Made by a program: the position numbers and the translations under genes. This document shows positions 1 through 10,724 of a DNA stretch of 64,000 nt, piece after piece; within the stretch, counting starts at the first letter, position 1, and each line of letters opens with the position of its first letter. The stretch is from Nelumbo lutea (Eukaryota > Streptophyta > Magnoliopsida > Proteales > Nelumbonaceae): NCBI GenBank assembly GCA_022828595.1, contig JAKGHH010000007.1, positions 66,204,727 to 66,268,726 on the forward strand, written 5' to 3'. A model generated the notes under the pieces. That model searched no databases. It had not been told where the DNA came from and saw nothing but the letters and a program-made list of their open reading frames with translations.

Positions 1-298
1 GTGCATGGATGGCTACATGAAGAATTAACCCTAGGTTCTGCTAAAACTTGAATTTAGGGCTATTTGTTATGTAGTTTTCTTATTGTGAAAATCAAGAAAA
101 TTACAAATCTAATGGTGGGATCAACTTGCAGAAGTGTTTTCAGTTAGAGATGGCACAGGTCAGTTCATATGAAGTTTTAGGAACTAACAGATCTTCATGG
201 TACATGGAATTTCAGGCTGTTGTGATAGTTTGGTGCAGTGTTTTAAAAGGCATGGGAGCCATCTCCAGGCAAGGCACCTCCAAAACTCCCTGAGGTGT

Positions 299-853
299 AT
301 GCCTCATGCAAAAAGACAGAAAGAAAGAAAGAGAAAAAATAGAAAAGAAAGAGAAAAGAAAGAAAAGGAAAGCAAAGCAAAGCAAAAGGAAGAAAAGAAA
401 GGGACAATTTACTATTTTGTGCTAGGTTAAGAATCTTCATTCTTCTTAATAATAAGACATTTTTCATAAAAAAAATACAAAAAAAGGTGAGATCCTTTTT
501 CATCTTCATCCCCTTCCTCTTAAGGAGGGTTATGCCTCTTACATTTCAAACTATGCTGGAATGCCATGCCTCATGCAAAAAGACAGACAGACAGACAGAC
601 AGAAAGAAAGAAAGAAAGAAAGAGAAAAAAGAGAAAAGAAAGAAAAGGAAAGGAAAGCAAAGCAAAAGGAAGAAAAGAAAGGGACAATTTACTATTTTGT
701 GCTAGGTTAAGAATCTTCATTCTTCTTAATAATAAGACATCTTTCATAAAAAAATACAAAAAAAAAGGTGAGATCCTTCTTCATCTTCATCCCCTTCCTC
801 TAAAGGAGGGTTATGCCTCTTACATTTCGAACTATGCTGGAATGCCTCATGCC
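299..853. repeat. Tandem duplication (about 270 bp x 2) with purine microsatellites
   Basis: Two direct copies abut: 299-565 and 566-841, each opening with ATGCCTCATGCAAAAAGACAG and closing with CTATGCTGGAATGCC; a third copy begins at 842 and is lost after about 12 bases. Each holds a GAAA/GGAAA-rich purine run (about 314-400 and 600-680). The second copy also has a (GACA)n run of five units. The flanking parts differ by few bases, so the duplication is fairly young. The lysine/arginine-rich open frames across it are products of the microsatellite, not genes. Confidence 0.85.
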
Positions 854-2295
854 ATGCCATCGTGTTTAAACATTGATTTAGTTATTAAAAGGAAAAAAAA
901 TAACTTCTCCAGTAAAATAGTAAATTGCAATTTTACATAAGATGGTAATTATTTGGATTTAAATAATAACTTTGTTTTTTACTAAGATTAGTGAATTTCT
1001 ACAAGATTGAAATCTAACCCTATCCATGGTATTTTAATCTCAAAGTGAAGGAGATTCAATTGAATAAAAACCATGGAGGTGACTGCAGGTTTACGTTCCA
1101 ACCTTGTAGAGAATTTACTATGATTGGTTAAAGATCAAAATTACTATTAATAAGAAAAACTAATTACAAGAATTGTCATAAATAGTAGGTTTAAAGTTAC
1201 TATACAGATTTTTGAATTTTACAGACACTAGTGAATTTCTAAAAGATTGAAACTTACCCTATAACCACCTCAATGGCTCTCATTACCATATATACCACCA
1301 GTCACCATGTCTTCACTTAGACTTGTGTTTCTATCCCAGAACAAGTCATCAAATCCTTCAAGTATTTGGAGACTGTTGTGATCTCCCAAGTGATGTTTCT
1401 TGAGAAGTAAATGGATTATAGTTTCCTTTGTCTGGAAAGTTGGCAGTTTATGGATGGTCCTTCCAAAAAAAGACCTAGCACCAATCACTCATAGCTTTCT
1501 GCTTATTTTATAGCTTGCTATTTGTAACAGAAGACACCTAATCCCAAACCATTGTCGATTTTCTTCTAACTTGAGGGCTTAGGCTGATTCAATAACCACA
1601 TAGACCTAAAATAAATCTCGCTGACTTCTCAATAACCTTTTGAAGGGAAATTTGAAAATAATAGTTTCCAACCCGTTAACAATCTGGATTTATACTCTTT
1701 GGATATCTGTATCAATAATGCAACCATCACCATACTGAACATGGACAAAACTGTTATAATTTTGAGGCATCAATAATACAACAATTAGCACAATGAACAA
1801 GGATAAAACTTTTGTAATTTTGAGGCATGAATCTAGGCATTTAACCTGAATCATAATTCATGAGGAGTGAATCTCAAGATTCTCAAAGGCATAAGAATCA
1901 TGAACAGAACTTCTCTAAAAGAAAATATGAAAAATAGAGCAACTTTTTGTATTCCCACTTGACCATCTCAAGTTTTCTTAGGTTAAGAACACATTTATGT
2001 TTTGCATTAAGACTACAAGATATACCTATGGGGTAAAAAACACAAGGGAAAAAAGTTGTGCTCCTCAGGTGAGTTATAACCCCCAATGACACACTATCAG
2101 ATGATCAAATTGTCTCCACAGCTGTGCCCCTCAGAATTTGTCTTCTGTCAAGGCTTCTGGCTCAAACGCCTTTAGAAAAACTGAAATAGCCAACTTGCTG
2201 AAATAATGTACTAGATCGTAATTGTCAAGGTACCAAGTTGAGGCTGGGCAACACACAAGCACCCTGTTAGGGTTGTCAGCGGAACAGGTTCAGTA
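854..2295. other. No gene recognised
   Basis: AT-rich sequence. I find no protein similarity, RNA gene or transposon terminus on either strand. If the KUP gene that starts at 6603 is intact, this stretch would be intron sequence of that gene. Confidence 0.5.
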
Positions 2296-2297
2296 CA

Positions 2298-2590
2298 ATC
2301 CAATCATAATCATCATCATCATCCATGCCTTATACCAACTATATGGGGCCGGCTACATGAATCCTGCTTCGCCAATCCATTCTATTTAATGCCATATCCA
2401 CTGTGAAATTGTGAGTGCTTAATTCACTTCCTACAACTTCTGCCCATGTCCTTTTTGGTCTACCCTAGCCCTTCTAGCCCCTTCAACTTGTAATAAACCA
2501 CTTCTTCTAACTGGTGTTGTTGATGTTCTTTTATGCACATGACCAAACCATCTTTCTTAGTCTACTTTCTTTTTTTGGACATGGTCTTCT
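2298..2590 (-). mobile_element. RTE-type LINE, 3' end fragment
   Basis: On the minus strand, 2464 down to 2339 reads GRPKRTWAEVVGSELS, then a tail containing NRMDWRSRIHVAGPI and a TAG stop. This is the characteristic C-terminus of plant RTE-clade non-LTR retrotransposon polyproteins. Upstream, 2465-2585, is the same domain in degraded form (DGLVMCIKEHQQHQLEE). Past the stop the strand ends in GATGATGATGATGATTATGATTG, the short tandem repeat tail typical of RTE elements, so 2298 is close to the true 3' end. Only about 290 bp survive, which fits the usual 5' truncation on insertion. Confidence 0.82.
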
Positions 2591-2599
2591 ATGCACAGG

Positions 2600-2708
2600 A
2601 CAAATCCAATCCGAATCCAAAAGCAATCCAATCCAAAATGTTCAAATCCAATCCAATACAAGGCGGGCATTAATCAAAATGACTATAATTCAATCCAATC
2701 CAATTCAT
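2600..2708. repeat. CCAAT(C)-rich low-complexity tract
   Basis: Repeated AATCCAATCC units (about 2607-2665 and 2690-2705) with a short unrelated gap. The same unit appears at 2294-2304 next to the LINE tail. No coding signal. Confidence 0.6.
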
Positions 2709-2869
2709 TGACAGCCAAACACCCTGCCAACTAGGCAACTAAGTGCCTGCCCAAGCATTGCCTAGGCCTTTTTTTATTTAAAAATGGAAATTTCAGATTG
2801 TTTCCCTAGTTGGTGTAGAAACTAGAAAGCATAGCAAATAACTAAACATGAATTGAGACAGCATTTTTA

Positions 2870-3342
2870 GGGTAAATTGCTGAAACCTCCTCTAAAGTTT
2901 GGTAATTGCAATCACCTCCCATGAACTTTCTGACTTAGTTGCAAGTAGACCCCCTTTGTTAGAATCAGCTAACAATAGGTACGAAAATGTCCAAAATACC
3001 CATGCAATTACTATTGAGTCTGATTTCTACAAGAAAACAATAACAATGAGAAGAAAAGAGATTTTAAAGTTGCAGCTTTACCTTTGAGCGATTGTTATGA
3101 AGGGAAAATTTGGAAAATAAATCAATTTTAGAAAAGAGATTGGAAGGATTTGGGCTAACAAATCATATGATGAGAAAATTTGAAAAATAACCATTGCCAT
3201 GCCTCTTTTTAGAGGGTTTTAACAAAGGGGATCTACTTGCAACTATGTCACAAATATCAGGGGAGGTAATTGCAATTATCAAACTTCAGGGAAAGTTTCA
3301 GCAACAGCCAGAAACTTCAGGGGCGGTTTTAGCAATTTACCC
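2870..3342. mobile_element. MITE with long terminal inverted repeats (TTA target site)
   Basis: The ends are inverted: GGGTAAATTGCTGAAACC at the left and, on the opposite strand from the right, GGGTAAATTGCTAAAACC. The similarity continues inward for about 100 bp (GTTTGGTAATTGCAATCACC against GTTTGATAATTGCAATTACC, then AGTTGCAAGTAGACCCCCTT against AGTTGCAAGTAGATCCCCTT). TTA flanks both ends (2867-2869 and 3343-3345), the target preference of PIF/Harbinger-type (Tourist) elements. It has no coding capacity. Confidence 0.7.
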
Positions 3343-4020
3343 TTATGTTTATGTAGCCTAAAAAAACTAGGGAATGGATCTCTGTTCTGCTAATGTGGGA
3401 TAGAAATATAGAAAGAAAATATGTGTGTTAACTAAACAAATAGAAAGGAAGCAGATATATGAAGGAATGGAGCCCTTGATATTTTGAATACAACAAGGAT
3501 ATAGAGGAGAAGATATGCATGTGACTTAATTGCAGAAGAAAGGGGGGCAATGAAAGAGCAGATCCCTTTCTGGTCATAGAAAGATACAAAGCAACTAAAA
3601 ACATAAAAGAGAATTAGCCTTGATGCTGAACTTTGAAGGGTTGACAGAAGTGGCAAGTGGTAACTTCTTCATCAGGTCTTTTTATGCAGTGTTTAGGAAT
3701 CAGCTACTCTGCCTCCCTAGAGATGGATGCGAAGGGTGCATGCACCATTGAAAGTCTCTTTCTTCATGTGGATTACTGTTCTGGAATCTGGATAGAATAT
3801 TGGCCATTGAGAACCAACCACCTTATCAACGAAGAAAATTTGGTGACTCTTTAAGGTGAAATTTGGTCTTTTATTGCAATCACAGAGGATTTAAGAGAAG
3901 GAACTAAGAGAAGGAACAACGGGAACAAAAGAAGGGGCATAGCCAATTTTGTGACTCTTTAAGGTGAAATTTGGTCTTTTATGAAGCCTTATAAACACCT
4001 TATGTATTCAACAAGAGAGA

Positions 4021-4530
4021 AAGGTTCAAAGCATGGTTTGCAAAACCAGACCGGACCAGACGGTCAGACCGGAAAAACCGGGAACCGGTCACCTGACTGG
4101 TTCCGTTTTCCCCAAAACTGTTGATTTTGGTCAGAAAACCGCTAAACCGGCCAGTTAACCATTCGAACCATTCGAACAGTTTTGACCATTTTTCAATTTT
4201 TTAAAAATTTTTTATTTTTTTGTCAGAACGGGCCGACCATTCGACCCGATAACCAGACCCCTGACCGGTTCGGTCTCCAGGTCGGTTTTAAAAACCATGG
4301 TTCAAAGTATTGACACAACACGCCCAATATGGGATGTATCGTATCATATCTTTGGGCCCCAATACACCTATTTACAGGTGTTTTTACAAAACCCTTTTTA
4401 TATTAAATAGTATACTCAAAACTAAAATTTGAAAACAAAAATAAAAAAATAAAAAAATAAAATGCATATCAGTTAAAGTACCAATACACCTCTGCCGATA
4501 CACAGAGGTGTATTGATACTTTGAACCTTG
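4021..4530. mobile_element. MITE family B, copy 1 (GGTTCAAAG ends), 9-bp target duplication
   Basis: The left end AAGGTTCAAAGTATTGA (interrupted by the family A element) mirrors the right end TGATACTTTGAACCTTG. CAAGAGAGA stands immediately outside both ends (4012-4020 and 4531-4539), a perfect 9-bp target duplication. That length, together with terminal inverted repeats, suggests a Mutator-like non-autonomous element. Related copies are at 12375-12588 and 20768-20987. No coding capacity. Confidence 0.8.
4032..4298. mobile_element. MITE family A, copy 1 (CCGGTT-rich), nested in family B
   Basis: The ends CATGGTTTGCAAAACC and GGTTTTAAAAACCAT are inverted, and the body is rich in ACCGG/CCGGT. 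GGTTCAAAG lies directly outside both ends (4023-4031 and 4299-4307), a perfect 9-bp duplication of the host family B terminus. Removing it restores the family B end. Other copies are at 11499-11796, 14490-14752, 23961-24239 and 31329-31598. The 9-bp duplication again points to a Mutator-like MITE. Confidence 0.85.
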
Positions 4531-5027
4531 CAAGAGAGAGTGAGAGAGTAGCCGTTATTCTAATCATAAAGTATTTAAGAAAATGAAGAAAAGCAAGGTC
4601 AAAGCCAATTTTATGGCTCTTTAAGTTGAAATTTGCTCTTTTATGATTCCTTACAAACACTTTTTTTATTCAATAGGCACAGGCCATGCAGCTTAGCAGT
4701 AGCACACCTAAATTATTGCACCACCATATAGAAGCACCAAACCAAGGCACAATATGATAATGAAGCAAAAACCTTATCTCCTAGGTACTGACCTAGGCAT
4801 CACCAACGACAACTATGTACTATACACAATCTGAGTATGTATTCACAATTCTAATTCAGACCAGAACATGTAAAACAGTAAAAGGCTTGTAGGTGGATAA
4901 TAAGAACCAGCACAAAGTCGTTAGGTTATAATATCCTAATCCATGCTTCGCTAGTGAATGAAAAAACTTAAAGTTTTGAAGTATCATCAAATCTGTTCAT
5001 GATTTCAAAGGGCAAGAGACATCATAC

Positions 5028-6603
5028 CAGACATTGTTGGGGTCAGGACACCATCACCGATGACCATACTAGTTCCTAGAAGAACAACCAGCAGCAAGAC
5101 AATCCGAGAACTGCGATGCTTCTCAAAGAACTCCTTTAAAACTGAACTGGTCCGTGTCTCCTTATGAGGAGATTCCAGATCATAAGCTGATGGATGATCA
5201 TTTGCAGCATATAATGTGTTTAAAAGACCCATCTTTGAATGCCGACACAGTAGTGAATATAATGCAAACGTTCCGCCTGTAGTATGAATACGCTGTTATG
5301 TTTGAAAAGAAACAAGCCACAATTCCTAACATGTAAAACAACAAAAAAAGAAATAACCATATGGGTTTCTAGAAGTACCTTCACCATTGTCATCTGCTCC
5401 CAATACAAATATAATGTACTTGCATAGAGGGATCAGAGTCAAAGTCCAGAAAACTAAAGAAAGTACCCCAAAAATTTCGTCATCATCCTCGTGAAGGCGC
5501 AACCTCCCTGAGAAAGTGCTTTTGTAGACATAGATGGGGGATGTGCTCAGGTCGCCATACACGACCCCAAAACTCTGGTAGGCCAGAAAAAGTGTTGTCT
5601 TGTACGCTGTCTGCAAAGAAGGAAACCATGACACAATTTAACCCTTTACGAATCAAAACGACAGGAATGAATATAGTAACCACACAAAGGACGGGGAAAG
5701 TGCTACATACAATTAATTATAATAATAATTTGGAAATTAGATAATGTCATTTTTCCGAAAACGAGTAGGAATTCAAAATTAAGAATAGCTAAAAAGAATA
5801 AAAAAGGAATGGCGAAAAATCCTTAAAAATCAATTTATGGTCCTGAGTTTAGAAGATTTTAATACGGTATGAAAGGAACAAGAAAAATGAAACCAAGTAA
5901 GGAAACAAATCCAGAATCAATGAAAAAGAGCAAAAGTATGAATTCTACAGACGTAGCGCCGGAAAAGAGAAACTGCAAAAGGATTAAAATTGCATAAAAA
6001 CCAATCGAGTAACTCAGTAAAAACAACCCACTGGCTAAATCCTCCTCCAAACATCATGCATAAGACATACAATTCAAAAGAAAAATAAATTCAATGAAAA
6101 CCATTTGCAAACAAACAAGCAGAAGCAATAAAATAAAAAGATTAAGTCCAAAACCAAACATGCAAGAGGGACCAATAACTTAAATTTCTTATCGAAAAAA
6201 ATAAATAGAACCCAAAGAATAACAGAGCATCAATTCTTTTTACATTAGCGACCGACAGAGCAGCAATAACAGGAAAAGAAAAGCAAACATTTAATGAAAA
6301 CCAATTAAAATTAAGAAATGTTCTTCCAGTAACAGTGGCTTTACTCTAAATTCTAACTAAGCGGAAACGCAGAAAACTGGATTTTAGTGTAAATTTTAGT
6401 GGAAACAGATTAATTCCTTTGTACTTCGAAGCCGAATAACTATAACACTTCAAACATAAAAATCGAAAGTCCAAAGGAATCTTAAACCCTAAAATACCAG
6501 CCAACATGGCAGTCCATATTCAAATCGAAATTCCACAAACATGGGAAGAAATTAAACCCACCAAGATAGATTCCCGACTCTGAGAAGCAGATTCGAGATC
6601 CAT
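5028..6603 (-). CDS. KUP/HAK/KT potassium transporter, first three coding exons (partial)
   Basis: This is the N-terminal part of a plasma- or endo-membrane K+ transporter of the plant KUP/HAK/KT family. Coding exon 1 is 6562-6603 ([14 protein letters not shown]; donor GTGGGT). Exon 2 is 5379-5610, after a TTTCTTTGCAG acceptor, and holds [35 protein letters not shown] and GADDNGEG. Exon 3 is 5028-5276, with [15 protein letters not shown] and [19 protein letters not shown]. All junctions are GT-AG and keep the frame, giving about 174 residues with three hydrophobic segments; the family is usually near 780-800 residues. The start was chosen because family members begin with a short acidic leader like MDLES; an in-frame upstream ATG at 6723 is possible. 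The next exon (the region with the conserved ALQHYGTH motif) is not found down to position 1. Either intron 3 exceeds 5 kb or the gene is truncated. The exons visible carry no stop or frameshift. Family assignment is secure; the exact orthologue is not. Confidence 0.93.
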
Positions 6604-6893
6604 TCCACCAAACCCAGACCCCAACTTCCAGTCCTCCACAGAATTTTTCACTCCAGAACTGAAAGTTTCCCAGTCGATTCGACGTCTCCGGTCAACAATC
6701 AGACGAAACAACCTCAGACCCACACTCTCTTTCTATTAAATTCAAAAAACAAAAACCATGGAAGCACTGAAACGAATGCAAAAGAGAGCCCCGAACAGTC
6801 TCTCTGTAATCGCTTGAACTCCTATAAATCCTTTCCCGTACGGCAGTAGAGAAGTTAATAGAAGATGAGAGTTTTAGGGAGAAAGAACATAAG

Positions 6894-6901
6894 TTTTTAT
6901 A
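6894..6901 (-). promoter_or_regulatory. Probable TATA box of the KUP gene
   Basis: TATAAAAA on the minus strand, about 290 bp upstream of the chosen ATG, leaving room for a 5' untranslated region of roughly 260 nt. It is the best TATA match upstream of exon 1. Inferred from position only. Confidence 0.5.
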
Positions 6902-6946
6902 GAGAAAAAAATGTGGTCTCTCAGTTTACTTTAAGAAGCGCGGGCG

Positions 6947-6988
6947 CGAGAGAGCGAGAGAGCGAGAGAGAGAGAGAGAGAGAAAAAA
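6947..6988. repeat. (GA)n microsatellite in the KUP upstream region
   Basis: GAGAGAGCGAGAGAGC leading into an uninterrupted GA run; it reads as CT on the gene strand. CT/GA tracts close to transcription starts are common in plant promoters. A regulatory role is inference. Confidence 0.75.
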
Positions 6989-6989
6989 A

Positions 6990-7900
6990 GAGTGTGAAAG
7001 AGAAAGCGAGAGCAAAAGCAGTTAAGACAACGTGTCCACGAACCGAGGGTTCGTATGGGCGCCAAAAAGGCAAAAACGTATTTATTTATTTATTTTTCTA
7101 TTTTTATTTCATATATTCCATTTTTGTTAATAACGGAATTTTGTCATAATATTTTAATTCAAAAATGGGAAAACCTAATGACCATCTTACTCACGAAAAC
7201 TTGGTAGACCCCCATTATTTCTGCCGTCGGATGCTTTGCACCTAGCTAACAGACCGAATGGTCAAAGTGTCAAACAAATCAGATTCCAGTAGAATCCAAC
7301 ACATCGTTTTCTTTGAAAGGTCAAATATGAAAATGATCAGGTGATCACGACCGTTGTTCCGATCGGATTATGTTTGACATAGGTGCCTCTAGGTCCGATC
7401 GGACGGTGGTCGATGATAGTGACCTTAATGGCTTAATCCCAAGTCGCATCATAAGAGATGCGTTTCGATGGACCAGCTTGTTTGTGAATGATGTTAAATC
7501 GCTGGGCCCATATAACGACTACGGTTATTTTTTAACGGTTCAGATTTGATGTCGTCAGATCACATTAAATCTCGCCGTGGAAAAAATAGAAAAAATATAA
7601 ATTTTTATATATGAAAAAGATTTTGAAGGGCTTGGTTGTAAATAGCGAAAAATACTATTTCTGTTGGGGAATTTGGATTTATTCCATAAATAGTAGACAG
7701 CCTAGTTGGTAATAGCAATACCTACAAATTCAATTTTCAACCTACACAGTGTATATAGACTATGGTTGTCAATAGGGTTAGGGTTGCACAAGGGTGGATC
7801 AAATGGATATAAGTAGATCCAATTTTGATTCTTTTATATTTTGAATTTGAATATGGTTTTAAAATCGTCCTTGATCAGGTGCTGAATCATTCTAGTTTTT
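6990..7900. other. Upstream/intergenic DNA, no gene recognised
   Basis: Contains a short TATTTATTTATTT run near 7079 and two CCGATCGGA palindromes (about 7357-7366 and 7397-7405). I see no coding similarity or transposon ends. Confidence 0.5.
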
Positions 7901-7903
7901 TAA

Positions 7904-8137
7904 GGTCTCGTTTGGTTTGTAGAATCAGAATGGGTTATTCTAATTCCAATTGTTTGGTTGGGCGGAATTGGAATCCTATTATTCTTGTTGGAATGTCATT
8001 CTTCCATTTCCTACATCTGGCTTGTAAATAAAATATCATTCTTACTGATTCTAATTCTCATTCTCATTCATGTCCGAACTAAACAAACTATAAGAATAGA
8101 ACATTCCAATTCCGATTCTGACTATGAACCAAACTAG
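7904..8137. mobile_element. Tourist-like MITE family C, copy 1
   Basis: The ends GGTCTCGTTTGGTTTGTAG and CTATGAACCAAACTAG are imperfect inverted repeats. TAA lies at 7901-7903 and 8138-8140. The interior is made of AGAATCAGAATGG / CCAATTCCGATTC blocks shared with the copies at 8257-8532, 15606-15827 and 30351-30617. Confidence 0.7.
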
Positions 8138-8256
8138 TAATAGAGGAGAAACCCATATCCAAAGAGAAGGAAAGCCCTCTAAGCCTCAGCTTCCAATGAT
8201 GAACATGTTAGTAGCAGAATGGCTCTAGCATAAATCAAATAACCTAAATGATTTTA

Positions 8257-8532
8257 GGGTTCATTTGGCTTATAGTTAGAATCAGAATCGGAATGGTCTA
8301 TTCCCATAGTTTGTTTAGTTCATATGGGAATAGGAGTGGAAACTAAAATCAACAGGAATGGGATTTCATTCCCAAGGAAAGGGCAAGGAATGGCCATTCC
8401 CTCAAATTGAGAAATGCCATTCCAGCAAGAATAGGAATAGAATTCCGATTCTACCCAACCAAACAGTTAGTATCGGAATAGCCCATTCCAATTCCGATTC
8501 CAAATCCCTATTCCTGCAAACCAAATGAACCC
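8257..8532. mobile_element. Tourist-like MITE family C, copy 2 (best preserved)
   Basis: The ends GGGTTCATTTGG and CCAAATGAACCC are perfect 12-bp inverted repeats. They are flanked by TTA at 8254-8256 and 8533-8535, the target site of PIF/Harbinger Tourist MITEs. The interior is AGAATCAGAATCGGAATGG and its near-complement, so the whole 276 bp can fold back. Confidence 0.85.
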
Positions 8533-8539
8533 TTAGCAC

Positions 8540-9400
8540 CTGAAGAGGATGCACCAATAACACCATCAACATTTAATTTGACCCAGGTGGGTGGAGGAGA
8601 TATCCACTTAACTAGACATGGATATGATAGCATTAGGAACAACATCTATATTAGCAAAACATGTTGATGTAAACTATAGAGAAATGAAAGCTAGCATTCA
8701 CATCACTTAAGATGCACTGAACTTTTTGGGGTTTTTGAATAGTTACCCCCTACCCCCCCAAATTTTTAGGGTTAGTAAATTTTTCTATGTAGATCTTTCA
8801 ACAATCTAGTAGACAATAAGATGCACTGAGCTTTTGGGGTCTTGTCATTTAAGCTTCCTACAAACCAAAAGGCATGCCAAACACCACCTTAAAAAATTAT
8901 AGTCTTGATCTACTAGTTAGTGGTGACAAAATTAATAACCTTTCAACAAACTGCTACCTATCCCACACACAATTGAAGCTTATGTTCGTGGGTGAACTAA
9001 AAGATGGGTGTCAACTTTTAAGCCCCTTCACTAGCTTGTTGAAACATTTCATTTCAACTTTCAAACCCCTAAGAACAGCATATTTTCTAGGGAGAATGAT
9101 GATTCAGTCGAGGGTCAGAATTTATAGGTTCAAAGTATATTTGGGATAAGTGCAAAATCGGAAGTAATGCCAATTCACCAGCAGGTATAAGTGCATAAAG
9201 TATGGGTTTTTGACCTTTTAAATATTTACAACTCTACTGTAAAAATCAGAAATCTGTATACTTCTTCATATTTTTTATCCCATTTTCTTCTCCAAACAAC
9301 ATCAACATCTTCCTCGACTTTGACACCACTATAGGTCACCACTCACCAGTGACTCCTTTAATTAACTTATTCATTACCTTAAGCCAAAAAAATGTATAAC
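8540..9400. other. No gene recognised
   Basis: AT-rich. An open frame of 91 codons at 8874-9149 has no recognisable similarity and is judged chance. Two copies of a TTTTGGGGT-type phrase (about 8725 and 8830) follow AAGATGCACTGA and may be remnants of a small duplication. Confidence 0.45.
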
Positions 9401-9403
9401 TTA

Positions 9404-9768
9404 TGGGAATGGCAACGTGACGGCGGGTTTGTGGCAGGACCATACTCCGCATACCCATTTCCGTTTTCTAAGTACGTAACTCCCCATCCTCTTACCCAAT
9501 CCCTATGGGCGACGAAAATGGACCTCCATCCCCAATCCACAATGGAGATGGATACCCCATCGGGGACCCAAATTCCTAACTTCTTTTACTTTAATTGAAA
9601 AATATGTGATTGGGAAAAGATTTACTTAAAAGAAAGAAAAAAATTATTAATTAACATTTATGTGAGTTAAAGCAAGAACTTCACTCCCCATCCTTGTAGA
9701 ATAATCTTTATATTCAACCCGGGGAGGCTGAATTATGCTTGGTGGGATGACAAAAATCGCCATCCCTA
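9404..9768. mobile_element. Probable hAT-type non-autonomous element
   Basis: The left end TGGGAATGGCAAC and right end CGCCATCCCTA are inverted. The interior next to the left end is C/G-rich in runs (CCCATTTCCG, CCCCATCGGGGACCC), as in many plant hAT MITEs. The flanks ATAACTTA and ATAGCTCA agree at 6 of 8 positions, consistent with an aged 8-bp target duplication. Classification is moderate. Confidence 0.5.
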
Positions 9769-10199
9769 ATAGCTCAACCCCAAGACAAAATTCTTGGCTC
9801 CGCCATTGCTTGTATAAAACGTGAGCCTATGTCAATTTAGTAAAACACAACATTTTTAATCAACTTTTATTGGTAGATATAACATAAATTTTGCGAATAT
9901 ACGAGCATATATTTAAATTGAATCAAATGGGATTATATTAGATTGATAAGAGCGGTGGTTCCATATTTGATACAATTATAGGATTAATTGGGATGAGGTG
10001 GATTTAGGTCTGGTTTGGTGATGGAAAATTTCCCATATCAACCCAACTCGATCATTGACATCCCTATTTGAGATAATCATTCAAAACCATTAAGGATGTA
10101 TTCTATATTGTTGCTGTCTAGGATGGGCTGAGAGCAATATGATAATTTCGCTTCTGAGTCGAGGACTGGCTGAAGAGTCCAAGGTCTGTTGGGTCTTTG

Positions 10200-10720
10200 A
10201 CCAACCACTCATAAACAAAATTTTGGAATCCCTAAGAAAAAGTCTCCTTTGATTCCTTTTAAATTACAAATTTCCCACAAGAAAAAGTCTCCTTGATAAA
10301 GGATTTGATGTTAATGAAAATTGTTGGAAATGTGGTGAAGTAGATTTACATATTTGTTCTTTACCCCATTGCAAGCCAAACTTGGGAAAGTGTGCCTTTA
10401 TACTGTGTCCATTTGGAAGATTAGGAATGAGAATACTTTCCAAATCAAATTTATGGGCCCTCTTCATATCATTGAAAAAGCTTGGATCCAACTCAAGGAG
10501 TTTTTGGAGTCAACTCAATCAATCCGAGTAAGCAACTTAGGAGGAATCAAATTTGGGTTGTTTGGTCCCCCCTCCCCTTAAAACACCATTCTATCAAAAT
10601 AAACTTTGATGCTTCAGAAAAAGGACAATCGAGATACTACGATTGGTTGTATTGCTAGGAATGCCGAGGGCAAGATTTGTTCATGCAATTGCTCATGTAA
10701 ATGGAAACAATGTTTTAAAA
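10200..10720 (+). mobile_element. L1-type LINE fragment (zf-RVT and RNase H start), frameshifted
   Basis: 10250-10370 reads FPTRKSLLDKGFDVNENCWKCGE, the zinc-binding segment after the reverse transcriptase of plant L1 LINEs. 10390-10440 reads SIWKIRNENTF, and 10590-10680 gives KINFDAS followed, after a frame change, by TIGCIARNAEGKICS, the start of the LINE RNase H domain. At least two frameshifts and several stops break it. Both the 5' part (endonuclease and RT) and the 3' end are missing. Confidence 0.75.
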
Positions 10721-10724
10721 ATCA

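Larger units (their letters stand above)
3835..4672. repeat. Three direct copies of a roughly 70-bp unit around a MITE nest
   Basis: The unit GACTCTTTAAGGTGAAATTT plus the following GGTCTTTTATGA is seen at about 3843-3875, 3948-4013 and 4610-4672 (the last with GGCTCTTTAAGTTGAAATTT). The second and third copies both continue into CCTTA(C/T)AAACAC and TATTCAA. They flank the MITE inserted at 4021-4530. They look like an old local duplication, not part of the MITE. Confidence 0.65.

Noticed and set aside
197..940. Lys/Arg-rich open frames on both strands at the left edge
   Set aside because: They are translations of GAAA/GACA microsatellites in a tandem duplication; no start context, no similarity.
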